The position numbers were made by a program, and so were the translations under genes. A model generated the notes under the pieces. The model had not been told where the DNA came from. It saw only the letters and a program-made list of their open reading frames with translations, and searched no databases. This document shows, in pieces, positions 34,591 through 41,484 of a DNA stretch of 48,828 bases. Position 1 is the first letter of the stretch. Every line of letters starts with the position of its first letter. Source of the DNA: Planctomycetota bacterium (GTDB taxonomy: Bacteria > Planctomycetota > Planctomycetia > Gemmatales > Gemmataceae); NCBI GenBank assembly GCA_016191165.1, contig JACPPF010000112.1:1-48828 (forward strand), written 5' to 3'.

Positions 34591-35484
34591 TCACGCCTTC
34601 GATTCCGCCAGCGCCGCCATCACCTTCTCCGTGACGATGCGCACCAGTTCGTCCATGTCCTTCACCTGGACCTGCGGTTTGGCCGGCGCCTTGCAGGAAC
34701 AATCGGATTCATCGACATACGCCGTCGGCGCCTGGCCGTCGCGCTGGAAGGCATAAGGCTCCGGCACGAAGTCGGTGTAGCCTTCGTTGAAGATGCTTGG
34801 CCCGCACACTTCGCAGTCCTTGATGTGGATGCGCGGGTCGTCGATCTTGATGCGTTTCTTGAACTCCATCAATTCCTGCGTGTGTTCTTCGCTGAAGTAA
34901 TTGATTCGGCCCAGCTGCTTGGCGAGCAGCAGAATCTTGCAATAGGCGTCGATGATCTCGGTGTTGAAATAGGCCAGCTCGACGGTGGTGCCCCACGAGA
35001 CCGTGCCGTGGTTTGCCAGGAGGATCGTGTTGCAATCCTTGACATAGGGCACGATCGTGTTGGGCAGGCGCTGATCGCCTGGCGTCGCGTATTTGGCGAT
35101 GGGCACTTCGCCGAGAAACACCTCGACCTCGGGCAGCACGCACTTGGGGATTGGCTCATGCGCGACCGCAAACGCGGTCGCATGGGGTGGATGGCAATGC
35201 ACGACCGCGTTGATGTCGGGTCGGTTTTTATACACGGCCAGGTGCAAAAGGACCTCGCTGGTGCGCTTCCGGGTGCCGGCGAGCTGCTTGCCGTCGTAAT
35301 CGACCCGGCAAATGTCATCGGGCTTCAGGAAGCCCTTCGACACCATCGTCGGGGTGCACAGAATTTCCTTGTCATTGAGGCGATAGGTAATATTACCATC
35401 GTTGGCAGCCGCGAAACCCTTGGCGTAGAGACGCCGGCCGATCTCGCAGATTTCTTGTTTGATCTTGTGTTCGTTGACGATCAT
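34591..35484 (-). CDS. Class II aldolase of the BMC (deoxy-sugar phosphate aldolase)
   Basis: A 297-residue zinc aldolase of the FucA/adducin type. In planctomycete BMCs this enzyme splits fuculose- or rhamnulose-1-phosphate to lactaldehyde and DHAP. The phosphate-binding loop is AANDGNITYR, the catalytic Glu77 is in RTSEVLLH, zinc His96 and His98 are in VVHCHPPH, and His159 is in LLANHGTV. The core ends near residue 215. A linker with a Cys-rich patch (DCEVCG, ESDCSC) follows, and the last 23 residues (KDMDELVRIVTEKVMAALAE) form an amphipathic helix typical of encapsulation peptides. The ATG at 35484 follows AAAGGG. The enzyme is thus predicted to be inside the shell. Confidence 0.92.
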   Translation of the reverse strand: MIVNEHKIKQEICEIGRRLYAKGFAAANDGNITYRLNDKEILCTPTMVSKGFLKPDDICRVDYDGKQLAGTRKRTSEVLLHLAVYKNRPDINAVVHCHPPHATAFAVAHEPIPKCVLPEVEVFLGEVPIAKYATPGDQRLPNTIVPYVKDCNTILLANHGTVSWGTTVELAYFNTEIIDAYCKILLLAKQLGRINYFSEEHTQELMEFKKRIKIDDPRIHIKDCEVCGPSIFNEGYTDFVPEPYAFQRDGQAPTAYVDESDCSCKAPAKPQVQVKDMDELVRIVTEKVMAALAESKA

Positions 35485-35500
35485 GTTGGTTCCCTTTCAG

Positions 35501-35568
35501 ACCCTGGAGTGGGCGCAGCGATCCCTGGGGACGATACCCCCACGAATCGCTGCGCTCATCGCGGGGCT
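35501..35568. repeat. Palindromic repeat in a BMC operon gap (copy 1)
   Basis: Two stacked imperfect hairpins: CCTGGAGTGGGCGCAGCGATCCCTGGGG (read in two arms) and CCCACGAATCGCTGCGCTCATCGCGGG. The GCGCAGCGA core recurs at 31.15, 36.73-36.80 and 38.25 kb, always between genes of this region. Confidence 0.8.
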
Positions 35569-35574
35569 TCTTGA

Positions 35575-35856
35575 TTATTTCACCTCAAGCGCATCCAAAA
35601 TACACGCACCATACGCGTCCACCGGTTTTCGTAGTGGATGAAACGGCATCATCGCCTCGACGCCTTCACTGACGCCAATCCTTTGACCCTCACCCGCGCC
35701 GAGTTCGTCGAGGATCACGACATCCTCGCCGTCAGGCGCCGCGCTGTTTCGCAGCGCCTTCAGGCTGAATGGCACGCCGACGATCCAGCGGTAACCTGCC
35801 AGCGAGGGATGGCAACGCGACAGCGTCACGGTGCCGATGACTTCAGCGATGCGCAT
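35575..35856 (-). CDS. BMC-P pentameric shell protein (EutN/CcmL family), first of three
   Basis: A 93-residue vertex protein that caps the corners of the icosahedral shell. The family start MRIAEVIGTVTLSRCHPSLA is followed by a WIVGVPF strand, DVVILDELGAGEGQRIGVSEG with the conserved GAG turn, and PVDAYGACILDALE. The start codon lies inside the 3' end of the RpiB-like gene (14-bp overlap), with AAAGGAG 10 nt upstream, indicating translational coupling. Three BMC-P genes in one locus are usual for the planctomycete type. Confidence 0.93.
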   Translation of the reverse strand: MRIAEVIGTVTLSRCHPSLAGYRWIVGVPFSLKALRNSAAPDGEDVVILDELGAGEGQRIGVSEGVEAMMPFHPLRKPVDAYGACILDALEVK

Positions 35857-36469
35857 GGCCGTCGAGCTCCTTTAGCGTGGTCGCAACGGCGCCGTGACAT
35901 TTCGGCTCCAGCGCGACGATGGTTCGCAGCATCTGTCGGAGTTCAAAGAACGTCCGCCCGGGCATCTCGATGGCGAAGAGGTTAGCGCCAAGGCTTTTCT
36001 GGGCGCGAACCACCTGCGCCTGCGTTATCACCGCGCCGGCACGAATCCCGGCAACCTTGTTGGCGATACAGCAAACCGCCTCGGGCTCGCCCGTGAAAAC
36101 AATGCCGCCGCGATGCCCATGCCGGATGATGGCATCGGCCAGGGCACGCGCTGCCGGATTGCTGAGCGGCGTCAACGCGATGCCCTCACGTTCAATCGCT
36201 CGCACGGCCGAGGTGACGATCGCGTCGGCCATTTCCTGAGCAAAAATCCACGTTGTTTTCGGGTCGCATGTGTTTCCTGGCCTGGGAGCCTCAAAAATCA
36301 TGCGCACGCCTTTCGCTTTCAACTCATCCAGAGCGAGTGGCGTGACGATGGTTTTCGGGAGCAGCAACAGCTCGCGCTGATTCGTCAGGTGCCGGCGCAG
36401 GTCGTCCGCGCTGAGCAGGCGTTTCGGCCAGCACAGGACTCCGCCCGTGTTTTGCTCCTTGCCAATCAT
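35843..36469 (-). CDS. RpiB/LacAB-like protein of the BMC operon, probably not an isomerase
   Basis: A 208-residue protein. The first 60 residues include KTIVTPLALDELKAKGVRMIF, a motif shared by several BMC-associated accessory proteins. The rest resembles RpiB/LacA/LacB sugar-phosphate isomerases, with IANKVAGIRAGAVITQAQVV and SLGANLFAIEMPGRTFFELR. The isomerase catalytic Cys of the CGTGIG loop is absent; the loop reads FTGEPEAVCC. It is therefore probably a structural or binding relative. The start at 36469 overlaps the preceding BMC-P gene in an ATGA arrangement (stop at 36466) and excludes 28 unlikely residues. It is cotranslated between two vertex proteins. Confidence 0.83.
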   Translation of the reverse strand: MIGKEQNTGGVLCWPKRLLSADDLRRHLTNQRELLLLPKTIVTPLALDELKAKGVRMIFEAPRPGNTCDPKTTWIFAQEMADAIVTSAVRAIEREGIALTPLSNPAARALADAIIRHGHRGGIVFTGEPEAVCCIANKVAGIRAGAVITQAQVVRAQKSLGANLFAIEMPGRTFFELRQMLRTIVALEPKCHGAVATTLKELDGHAHR

Positions 36470-36723
36470 TGATCGCAAATCCCCATCACGAACCAGCGGA
36501 CCGGCGAGTTCTTGCTGTTCATCAGCTTGCGTGTTCCGGCGCCGTCGTTGCAAATCAGAACGCGATCGTGCAAACCGGCGCCGAGATTGTCGATCACCAG
36601 TTGCGGCTCGCCATCGGGTCGGTCGTCCACGGTTAACGGCTGCGCGATCAGCAGTTTCCAGCCGGTCATGCTGGCGTGCTTCACGGTCGCGGTCGCATGG
36701 CCTACGATGGTGGCGAGTTGCAT
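36466..36723 (-). CDS. BMC-P pentameric shell protein, second of three
   Basis: An 85-residue EutN/CcmL-family vertex protein: MQLATIVGHATATVKHASMT, then KLLIAQPLTV, QLVIDNLGAGLHDRVLICND with the conserved GAG turn, and SPVRWFVMGICDQ at the end. It overlaps the RpiB-like gene by 4 bp. Upstream lies a palindrome-filled gap before the aldehyde dehydrogenase. Confidence 0.93.
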   Translation of the reverse strand: MQLATIVGHATATVKHASMTGWKLLIAQPLTVDDRPDGEPQLVIDNLGAGLHDRVLICNDGAGTRKLMNSKNSPVRWFVMGICDQ

Positions 36724-36727
36724 GGAG

Positions 36728-36799
36728 AACCCCAGGCCCCAGGATTAGCGCAGCGAATCCTGGGGTTCGATCCCACCATTCGCTGCGCTCATGGTGGGG
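36728..36799. repeat. Palindromic repeats in a BMC operon gap (copy 2)
   Basis: Two adjacent hairpins: arms AACCCCAGG/CCTGGGGTT around GCGCAGCGAA, and CCCACCAT/ATGGTGGG around TCGCTGCGCTC. Same core as the copies at 35.5 and 38.25 kb. Confidence 0.85.
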
Positions 36800-36806
36800 C
36801 TTGCAT

Positions 36807-38231
36807 TCAAATCACCCGCATCGACCCGATCGTCGCGCTGCGGCGCACGCGCGTGAAGGTCAGGGGCGTTGTCACGCCCTCGCCCGTCGGCGTCGCGATC
36901 GAAAAGCTCAGGTACGCCTCGCCCAGGCCCGCGGTGCAGGGGCCGTTCTGAACGAAAATCGTCACATCCATCTCGCGGCCCATGCGCGTGATCGTGTCCA
37001 CGTTGCGCGAATGAATCATGGCCGTGTGCTTGAAACCGTGTTCGTACTTCTTCGCCAGCGCGATCGCGACATCGACATCGGGACAGCGAACGAAGGGCAC
37101 GAAGGGCATCATCTGCTCGTGATCGACGAATGGATGGCTCTCGTCGGTCTCACCGAAGAGGAGTTCCGTGTCGGCGGGCACGCTGACGCCGGCGTGTTTC
37201 GCGAGCACCGCGGCGTCCTGACCGATGAAATCCTTGTTCACATGCAGCTTGCCGCCGTCGCCCTTGACGAAGGCGGTCGAGGTCAGCCTGGCAATCTGAT
37301 CCGCGTTCAGACGAATGGCCTTGTATTTCGTCATGGTTTCCATCATCTCGTCGAAAATGGCGCCGACGACGAACACTTCCTTCTCCGCGATGCACAAAAG
37401 GTTGTTGTCGTAGGCGGCGCCATAGATGATGGACTTGGCCGCGTTGTCGAGGCAGGCGGTCTCATCGACGACGACGGGCGGATTGCCTGGCCCGGCGACG
37501 ATGGCTCGCTTCGGGCTTCGCAGCGCCGCGCGACCGACAGCCGGGCCGCCGGTGACGCACAGGAGGCGCACGTCGCGGTGATCGAAGATTGCCTGCGCGC
37601 TTTCCAGCGTGGGCGTGCCGATGATGGTGATGAGGTTGTCGATGCCGATCGCCTTGTGAATCGCCTGATTGAAAAGCTGCGTGCCGTGACAGGCGACGCG
37701 AGCACCGGAAGGGTGCGGGTTGCAGACGACGCTATTGCCCGCGGCAATCATGCTGATGGCGTTGTTCGCCATCGTCGGCAGCGAGTGGGTGACGGGCGTG
37801 ATGATGCCGAGGACGCCGAACGGGGCGTACTCTTCGAGCGTGAGGTTGCCGCCGCTGCCGAACGCAGCCGTGCGAAGAAACTCGACGCCCGGAGATTTTT
37901 CGCCCGCGGTGATGAGCTTCTCGACCTTGTGCTTGAGCCGACCGATCTTGGTTTCTTCCATCTCCTCAAGGCCAAGCATCTCGGCCTTGTCGATGCAGAT
38001 TTTCCGAATGCAATCGGTGGCTTTTTTGCGGCCATCCAGTCCGAGGGAATCCAGTTGCTTTTGGGCGACGGCAGCGGCCTGGACGGCGTCGTCAACGCTT
38101 TCGAAGACGCCTCCATTCCCGTCTCTCCCTCCGGGAGCGGGGGTCGTTATGGCGACGACCGGCCTCCCCTTCATGCTGGCGAGCACTTCGCCCACAACAC
38201 TGCGGATCAGATCGTCGGTGACTTGGAGCAT
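36807..38231 (-). CDS. CoA-acylating aldehyde dehydrogenase (PduP-like) of the BMC
   Basis: A 474-residue enzyme that oxidises the compartment's aldehyde (lactaldehyde in this BMC type) to its CoA thioester with NAD. The N-terminal amphipathic helix TDDLIRSVVGEVLASMKG (residues 5-22) and the Gly/Pro linker after it look like an encapsulation peptide. The catalytic domain contains FGVLGIITPVTHSLPT, AGNSVVCNPHPSG and VTGGPAVGRAAL, and the nucleophile Cys280 is in YDNNLLCIAEKEVFV. It also has a PVVVDETACLDNAAK segment. Length and motif order are those of PduP/EutE enzymes. It lies between vertex-protein genes in the operon. Confidence 0.94.
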   Translation of the reverse strand: MLQVTDDLIRSVVGEVLASMKGRPVVAITTPAPGGRDGNGGVFESVDDAVQAAAVAQKQLDSLGLDGRKKATDCIRKICIDKAEMLGLEEMEETKIGRLKHKVEKLITAGEKSPGVEFLRTAAFGSGGNLTLEEYAPFGVLGIITPVTHSLPTMANNAISMIAAGNSVVCNPHPSGARVACHGTQLFNQAIHKAIGIDNLITIIGTPTLESAQAIFDHRDVRLLCVTGGPAVGRAALRSPKRAIVAGPGNPPVVVDETACLDNAAKSIIYGAAYDNNLLCIAEKEVFVVGAIFDEMMETMTKYKAIRLNADQIARLTSTAFVKGDGGKLHVNKDFIGQDAAVLAKHAGVSVPADTELLFGETDESHPFVDHEQMMPFVPFVRCPDVDVAIALAKKYEHGFKHTAMIHSRNVDTITRMGREMDVTIFVQNGPCTAGLGEAYLSFSIATPTGEGVTTPLTFTRVRRSATIGSMRVI

Positions 38232-38249
38232 GATTTTGCACCTGCGTAC

Positions 38250-38278
38250 CCCCGCGAATCGCTTCGCTCATCGCGGGG
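38250..38278. repeat. Palindromic repeat in a BMC operon gap (copy 3)
   Basis: A hairpin with arms CCCCGCGA and TCGCGGGG around ATCGCTTCGCTCA, upstream of the aldehyde dehydrogenase start. It is a shorter version of the copies at 35.5 and 36.77 kb. Confidence 0.8.
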
Positions 38279-38287
38279 CTTGGGTGG

Positions 38288-38599
38288 TTAGTTTTTTGCG
38301 TCAAAAATCGTTTTGTTTTCCACGTTGACCGTATCGACGATGCCGATGATGGTCGCATCGACAGGCAGCTTTTCGACCTCGGGCGTCATGCGGGCGCTGG
38401 AGCCTTGCACGATCAGTACCGTTTCACCCTGGCCGGCGCCGACGGTATCGACGCAGACAAACGTACGCCCCGTGCCGATCAGTTGATCGCGCCTGGCTGG
38501 ATCGACGCGCAGCGGCTCGACGGTCAGCAATTTCGAGCCGACCATGCTGGCGACCTTTTGCGTCGCGACCACGCTGCCAATGACACGTGCGAGGAACAT
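38288..38599 (-). CDS. BMC-P pentameric shell protein, third of three
   Basis: A 103-residue EutN/CcmL vertex protein: MFLARVIGSVVATQKVASMV, SKLLTVEPLRVDPARRDQLI, FVCVDTVGAGQGETVLIVQG with the GAG turn, SSARMTPEVEKLPVDATIIG, then IVDTVNVENKTIFDAKN. The SSAR.T motif after the turn is typical of active BMC-P proteins. Slightly longer than the other two. A 45-bp palindromic gap separates it from acetate kinase. Confidence 0.94.
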   Translation of the reverse strand: MFLARVIGSVVATQKVASMVGSKLLTVEPLRVDPARRDQLIGTGRTFVCVDTVGAGQGETVLIVQGSSARMTPEVEKLPVDATIIGIVDTVNVENKTIFDAKN

Positions 38600-38613
38600 G
38601 GGTAAACCCTTTT

Positions 38614-38651
38614 CGTTTAGCGCCCGCGTGGCGCCATGCGGGCGCTAAACG
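38614..38651. repeat. 14-bp palindrome overlapping the acetate kinase stop codon
   Basis: Arms CGTTTAGCGCCCGC (38614-38627) and its exact complement (38638-38651). The TAG stop of the acetate kinase gene (38645-38647, minus strand) lies within the second arm. The hairpin could act as an mRNA-end stabiliser between ackA and the BMC-P gene. Confidence 0.88.
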
Positions 38652-39856
38652 AGGACACAATCCCGAGTTTGCCGCGCCACGATGATCTCTTCATTTGTTG
38701 GCATGATCCACAACTGCACCCGACTATTGGTTGCGTCGACGCGAACTTCACCGCGAGCCGACCTGTTTCGTTCCGTGTCGAGGCGAATACCGAACCAATC
38801 CAGATTCCCGCAAATCGCCTCGCGCATATTGGCCGAGTTTTCGCCGATACCGCCAGTGAACACGATGGCATCGGCGCCGCCCAGGAGCACGATATAAGCG
38901 CCGAGATAATGGCGTACCGAGGCGACGTAAACATCGAGCGCGAGCTTGGCGTTCGGATCGCCCTTGGCGGCGGCGTCTTCGACATCGCGCAGGTCATTGC
39001 TCTTGCCGCTCAGCCCCTCCAGGCCCGACTGATTGGCGAGAACCGAAAGCACCTCGTCCAACGTTTTGCCTGTGGCACGCACGATCGCCGGCAACGCGAA
39101 CGGATCGAGGTCGCCGACGCGGTTATTCTGCGGCAATCCGCTTTGCGGCGTCATGCCCATGCTCGTCGCTTGCGACTTGCCCGCCCGGATGGCACAGAGG
39201 GAACTGCTACCGCCCAGGTGACAGGAAATAACCCGCAGTTCCTCCCATTGCCCCTTCGCGTGAGAGGGGTTAAGGGTGGCGGCAATGAGCTGCGCGGAGC
39301 GCTCGGCGATGTAGCGGTGGCTCGCGCCGTGGAAGCCCCAGCGCTTGATGCCGAACTTTTCCGCCCACTCGATCGGGATTGCGTAATGCCTCTCGGCCGG
39401 CGGGATCGTTTCGTGAAAGCCGGTCTCGAACGCCGCGACCAACGGAATTTCGGGCAGTTCCTTCGCCAGCAGCCGCATCGCCGTCACATAGGGCGGATTG
39501 TGAGCCGGCACGATGTCGTTGTACGCTTCCATCGCCGCGAGCACGGCATCATCGACAAGGTGAACCCCGGTGATGCCCCTGGCATGAACCGCCTTGAATC
39601 CGATGGCCGACAGTTCCGTGGGACTGCTCAAGCATTTCTTGTCGGTTAACTGCTGCAAGCACAGACGCACGGCGACCGCGTGATCCTTCGCTTCGATCGT
39701 CAACTCCTCGCGTTGGCCGGCGACCTCGACAAAGCATTTCGACTGTGCGGAGCCGATGCGTTCGACGCCGCCGCGCGCGAGCACGGCTTCGTTCGCCATA
39801 TTGAACAGGCGATATTTGAAGCTTGTGCTTCCCAAATTGGCGACGAGGATTTTCAT
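38645..39856 (-). CDS. ackA: Acetate kinase (acyl-phosphate to ATP step of the BMC)
   Basis: A 403-residue acetate kinase that would turn acyl-phosphate (lactyl- or acetyl-phosphate from PduL) into the acid plus ATP. The N-terminal nucleotide fold starts ILVANLGSTSFKYRLF with the conserved Asn and Ser, then AIGFKAVHARGITG, the PAHNPP motif, AAFETGFHETIPPAE and RWGFHGASHRY. The ATP-binding segment is IVFTGGIGENSANMRE. Length and all signatures are normal. It lies between the BMC-H and BMC-P genes and has no clear encapsulation peptide, so it may work outside the shell. Confidence 0.95.
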   Translation of the reverse strand: MKILVANLGSTSFKYRLFNMANEAVLARGGVERIGSAQSKCFVEVAGQREELTIEAKDHAVAVRLCLQQLTDKKCLSSPTELSAIGFKAVHARGITGVHLVDDAVLAAMEAYNDIVPAHNPPYVTAMRLLAKELPEIPLVAAFETGFHETIPPAERHYAIPIEWAEKFGIKRWGFHGASHRYIAERSAQLIAATLNPSHAKGQWEELRVISCHLGGSSSLCAIRAGKSQATSMGMTPQSGLPQNNRVGDLDPFALPAIVRATGKTLDEVLSVLANQSGLEGLSGKSNDLRDVEDAAAKGDPNAKLALDVYVASVRHYLGAYIVLLGGADAIVFTGGIGENSANMREAICGNLDWFGIRLDTERNRSARGEVRVDATNSRVQLWIMPTNEEIIVARQTRDCVLV

Positions 39857-39903
39857 GGCATCCGGCCCTGATCCCGCAGTCTTTCGGCTGCGGGCGTAGT
39901 TTG

Positions 39904-40188
39904 TTACTTGCCCAGGAAGACACTCATAACCGTTTCTTCCGGGCGCGGGATGACGTGGGCGCTGACGAGTTCGCCGTGCTGCTGGGCGGCTGCGCCGCCC
40001 GCGTCGACGGCGGCGCGGACGGAGCCAACGTCGCCGCGCACGAACGTGGTGACGTAGGCGCCGCCGATTTGAAGCTGGCCGGCCAGCGTGATGTTGGCGG
40101 CCTTCGCCATGGCATCAGTCGCCGCGACGGTTGCAATCAGGCCCTTGGTTTCTACCAGGCCGAGGGCTTCACTCATGGTTTTGGACAT
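39904..40188 (-). CDS. BMC-H hexameric shell protein, second in transcription order
   Basis: A 94-residue shell-facet protein. The BMC fold opens EALGLVETKGLIATVAATDAM with the Lys of the hexamer edge, then AANITLAGQLQIGGAYVTTF, VRGDVGSVRAAVDAGGAAA and a HVIPRPEETV end. It is 94 residues, the common PduA/EutM size. The start at 40188 has AAGAGG about 9 nt upstream. The pore-lining loop residues (IGGAY region) include small residues, compatible with a small polar metabolite. Confidence 0.95.
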   Translation of the reverse strand: MSKTMSEALGLVETKGLIATVAATDAMAKAANITLAGQLQIGGAYVTTFVRGDVGSVRAAVDAGGAAAQQHGELVSAHVIPRPEETVMSVFLGK

Positions 40189-40386
40189 TTCAATAATCCT
40201 CTTGGGTTTTCTTGTACTTGCCTTGGTTCAATCACTTGCCTCGTTCCCAAACTCCGTTTGGGAACGCAATAAGGGAAACTCTGTTTCGAGTTTGGCCGGT
40301 GTATCCTTCGCGTCACGCAACGCCGGAATCGCGAAATGGAGTTTCGCGGCGTGGGTTCCCAAACGGAGTTTGGGAACCAGGACCAA
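40189..40386. repeat. Inverted pair of GTTCCCAAAC palindromes between the two BMC-H genes
   Basis: The gap holds two palindromes facing each other: GTTCCCAAACTCCGTTTGGG with its end (40246-40268) and GGTTCCCAAACGGAGTTTGG with its end (40354-40378). The second is the reverse complement of the first. Between them is a smaller CGCGAAATGGAGTTTCGCGG hairpin (40331-40350). The whole gap can fold into a branched structure; no gene is seen. Confidence 0.85.
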
Positions 40387-40689
40387 TCACCCGACATTGC
40401 CAGCGGGCTTGCCTTTGGGAAGGACGCTGGTGACATCATCGTGCGGGCGCGGGATGACCTGGACGCCAACGACATCGCCGACGCGTCCGGCCGCCGCGGC
40501 GCCTGCGTCCACCGCTGCCTTGACGGCGGCCACGTCGCCGACGACGAAGGCGGTGACCAGGCCGCTACCGATTTTTTGCCAGCCGATCAACGTGACGTTG
40601 GCGGCCTTGAGCATGGCGTCTGAGGCTTCGATCAGCGCCACCAGCCCCTTGGTTTCGATCATGCCAAGGGCTTCGAGATTGCTTGCCAT
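40387..40689 (-). CDS. BMC-H hexameric shell protein, first in transcription order
   Basis: A 100-residue facet protein similar to the next gene: [40 protein letters not shown] with the typical GSG pore loop, [20 protein letters not shown] and [11 protein letters not shown], plus a short KGKPAGNVG tail. The ATG at 40689 has GAGG 8 nt upstream; a longer frame to 40725 lacks similarity. Two BMC-H paralogues side by side are normal for this locus type. Confidence 0.95.
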   Translation of the reverse strand: MASNLEALGMIETKGLVALIEASDAMLKAANVTLIGWQKIGSGLVTAFVVGDVAAVKAAVDAGAAAAGRVGDVVGVQVIPRPHDDVTSVLPKGKPAGNVG

Positions 40690-40733
40690 TGAGGTACCTC
40701 TTTTGAAAAAGACTGATTGTGCCATTCATCTCC

Positions 40734-40805
40734 CACGCCCGCAGCCGACAGGCTGCGGGATCGCCCGACCCCGCCCAATCCCGCAGCCTGTCGGCCGCGG
40801 GCGTG
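40734..40805. repeat. 28-bp inverted repeat between pduL and BMC-H
   Basis: Arms 40734-40761 and 40778-40805 are complementary at 27 of 28 positions around a 16-nt loop. The core is CCCGCAGCC...GGCTGCGGG. It ends 4 bp before the pduL stop codon. Related sequences occur at 39868-39896 and inside the pduL coding region at 41388-41413. Confidence 0.9.
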
Positions 40806-40809
40806 CAGA

Positions 40810-41484
40810 TTACTTGAACAATTCAAACTTCGTCGCGCGCGGGTAGTTCACCGCGTTGCCTTCGTCCGTGTCGATGTGGACCTCCAGTTTGCTCGCCGGC
40901 GCGAAGCGCACGAGCAAGTCCTCCAGCACCGCGGAGCAATCGCTTTTCACTCGCAGGTGCAGACGATCGCCGTCCTTGACGCCAAATTGCTGGCAGCCGT
41001 CCGGCCCCATGTGGACGTGCCGTTCATGGCGAATGACGCCGCGCTCCAGGCGGATCATGCCGGCGGGGCCCATCAGCCAGCAGCCAGGCGAATCCCGATG
41101 GTCGCCGCTCTTGCGCACCGGGATGTCCAGCCCCAGCGCCACCGCGTCCGTGAACGCCAGTTCGATCTGGCTATGATCCCGGCACGGCCCGAGGATGCGC
41201 ACGTTCGGAATGATGCGTTGGCGCGGACCGATCACCGTGACGGTTTCCTCCGCCGCGAAGAAGCCGTCTTGATAAAGCCACTTGAATGGCGTCAACTGAT
41301 GGCCCTTGCCGAAAAGTCGCTCCAGGTCGGCTTGCGTCACGTGGCCGTGGCGGGCGGAGATGTTGACGACGAGTTCGGATCCCGATCCCGGAGCCTTTCG
41401 GCTGCGGGCGTGTGGCAAGCCCATATGTTTGGTCAGCGCGTCCCGCACGATGCGTTCGACGGCGCCGCGATCCAGCGTGATCAT
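40810..41484 (-). CDS. pduL: PduL-type phosphate acyltransferase (phosphotransacylase) of the BMC
   Basis: A 224-residue zinc phosphotransacylase that regenerates CoA inside the compartment by converting acyl-CoA to acyl-phosphate. Residues 3-20 (TLDRGAVERIVRDALTKH) form an encapsulation-peptide helix. The first zinc motif is NISARHGHV with His46 and His48, followed by VRILGPCRDHSQIELAF, SGDHRDSPGCWLMGPAG and the second motif RHERHVHM. Residues about 23-37 (PHARSRKAPGSGSE) are encoded by a copy of the operon's CCCGCAGCC-type palindrome, inserted in the linker. The gene overlaps the regulator stop by 4 bp (ATGA), so the two are translationally coupled. Confidence 0.93.
   Translation of the reverse strand: MITLDRGAVERIVRDALTKHMGLPHARSRKAPGSGSELVVNISARHGHVTQADLERLFGKGHQLTPFKWLYQDGFFAAEETVTVIGPRQRIIPNVRILGPCRDHSQIELAFTDAVALGLDIPVRKSGDHRDSPGCWLMGPAGMIRLERGVIRHERHVHMGPDGCQQFGVKDGDRLHLRVKSDCSAVLEDLLVRFAPASKLEVHIDTDEGNAVNYPRATKFELFK
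41388..41413. repeat. Intergenic palindrome copy inside the pduL coding region
   Basis: CCCGATCCCGGAGCC followed by TTTCGGCTGCGGGCGTG matches the intergenic copy at 39868-39896 (GATCCCGCAG then TCTTTCGGCTGCGGGCGT) with few changes. In pduL it is translated in frame as part of the linker between targeting helix and enzyme. Confidence 0.85.
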
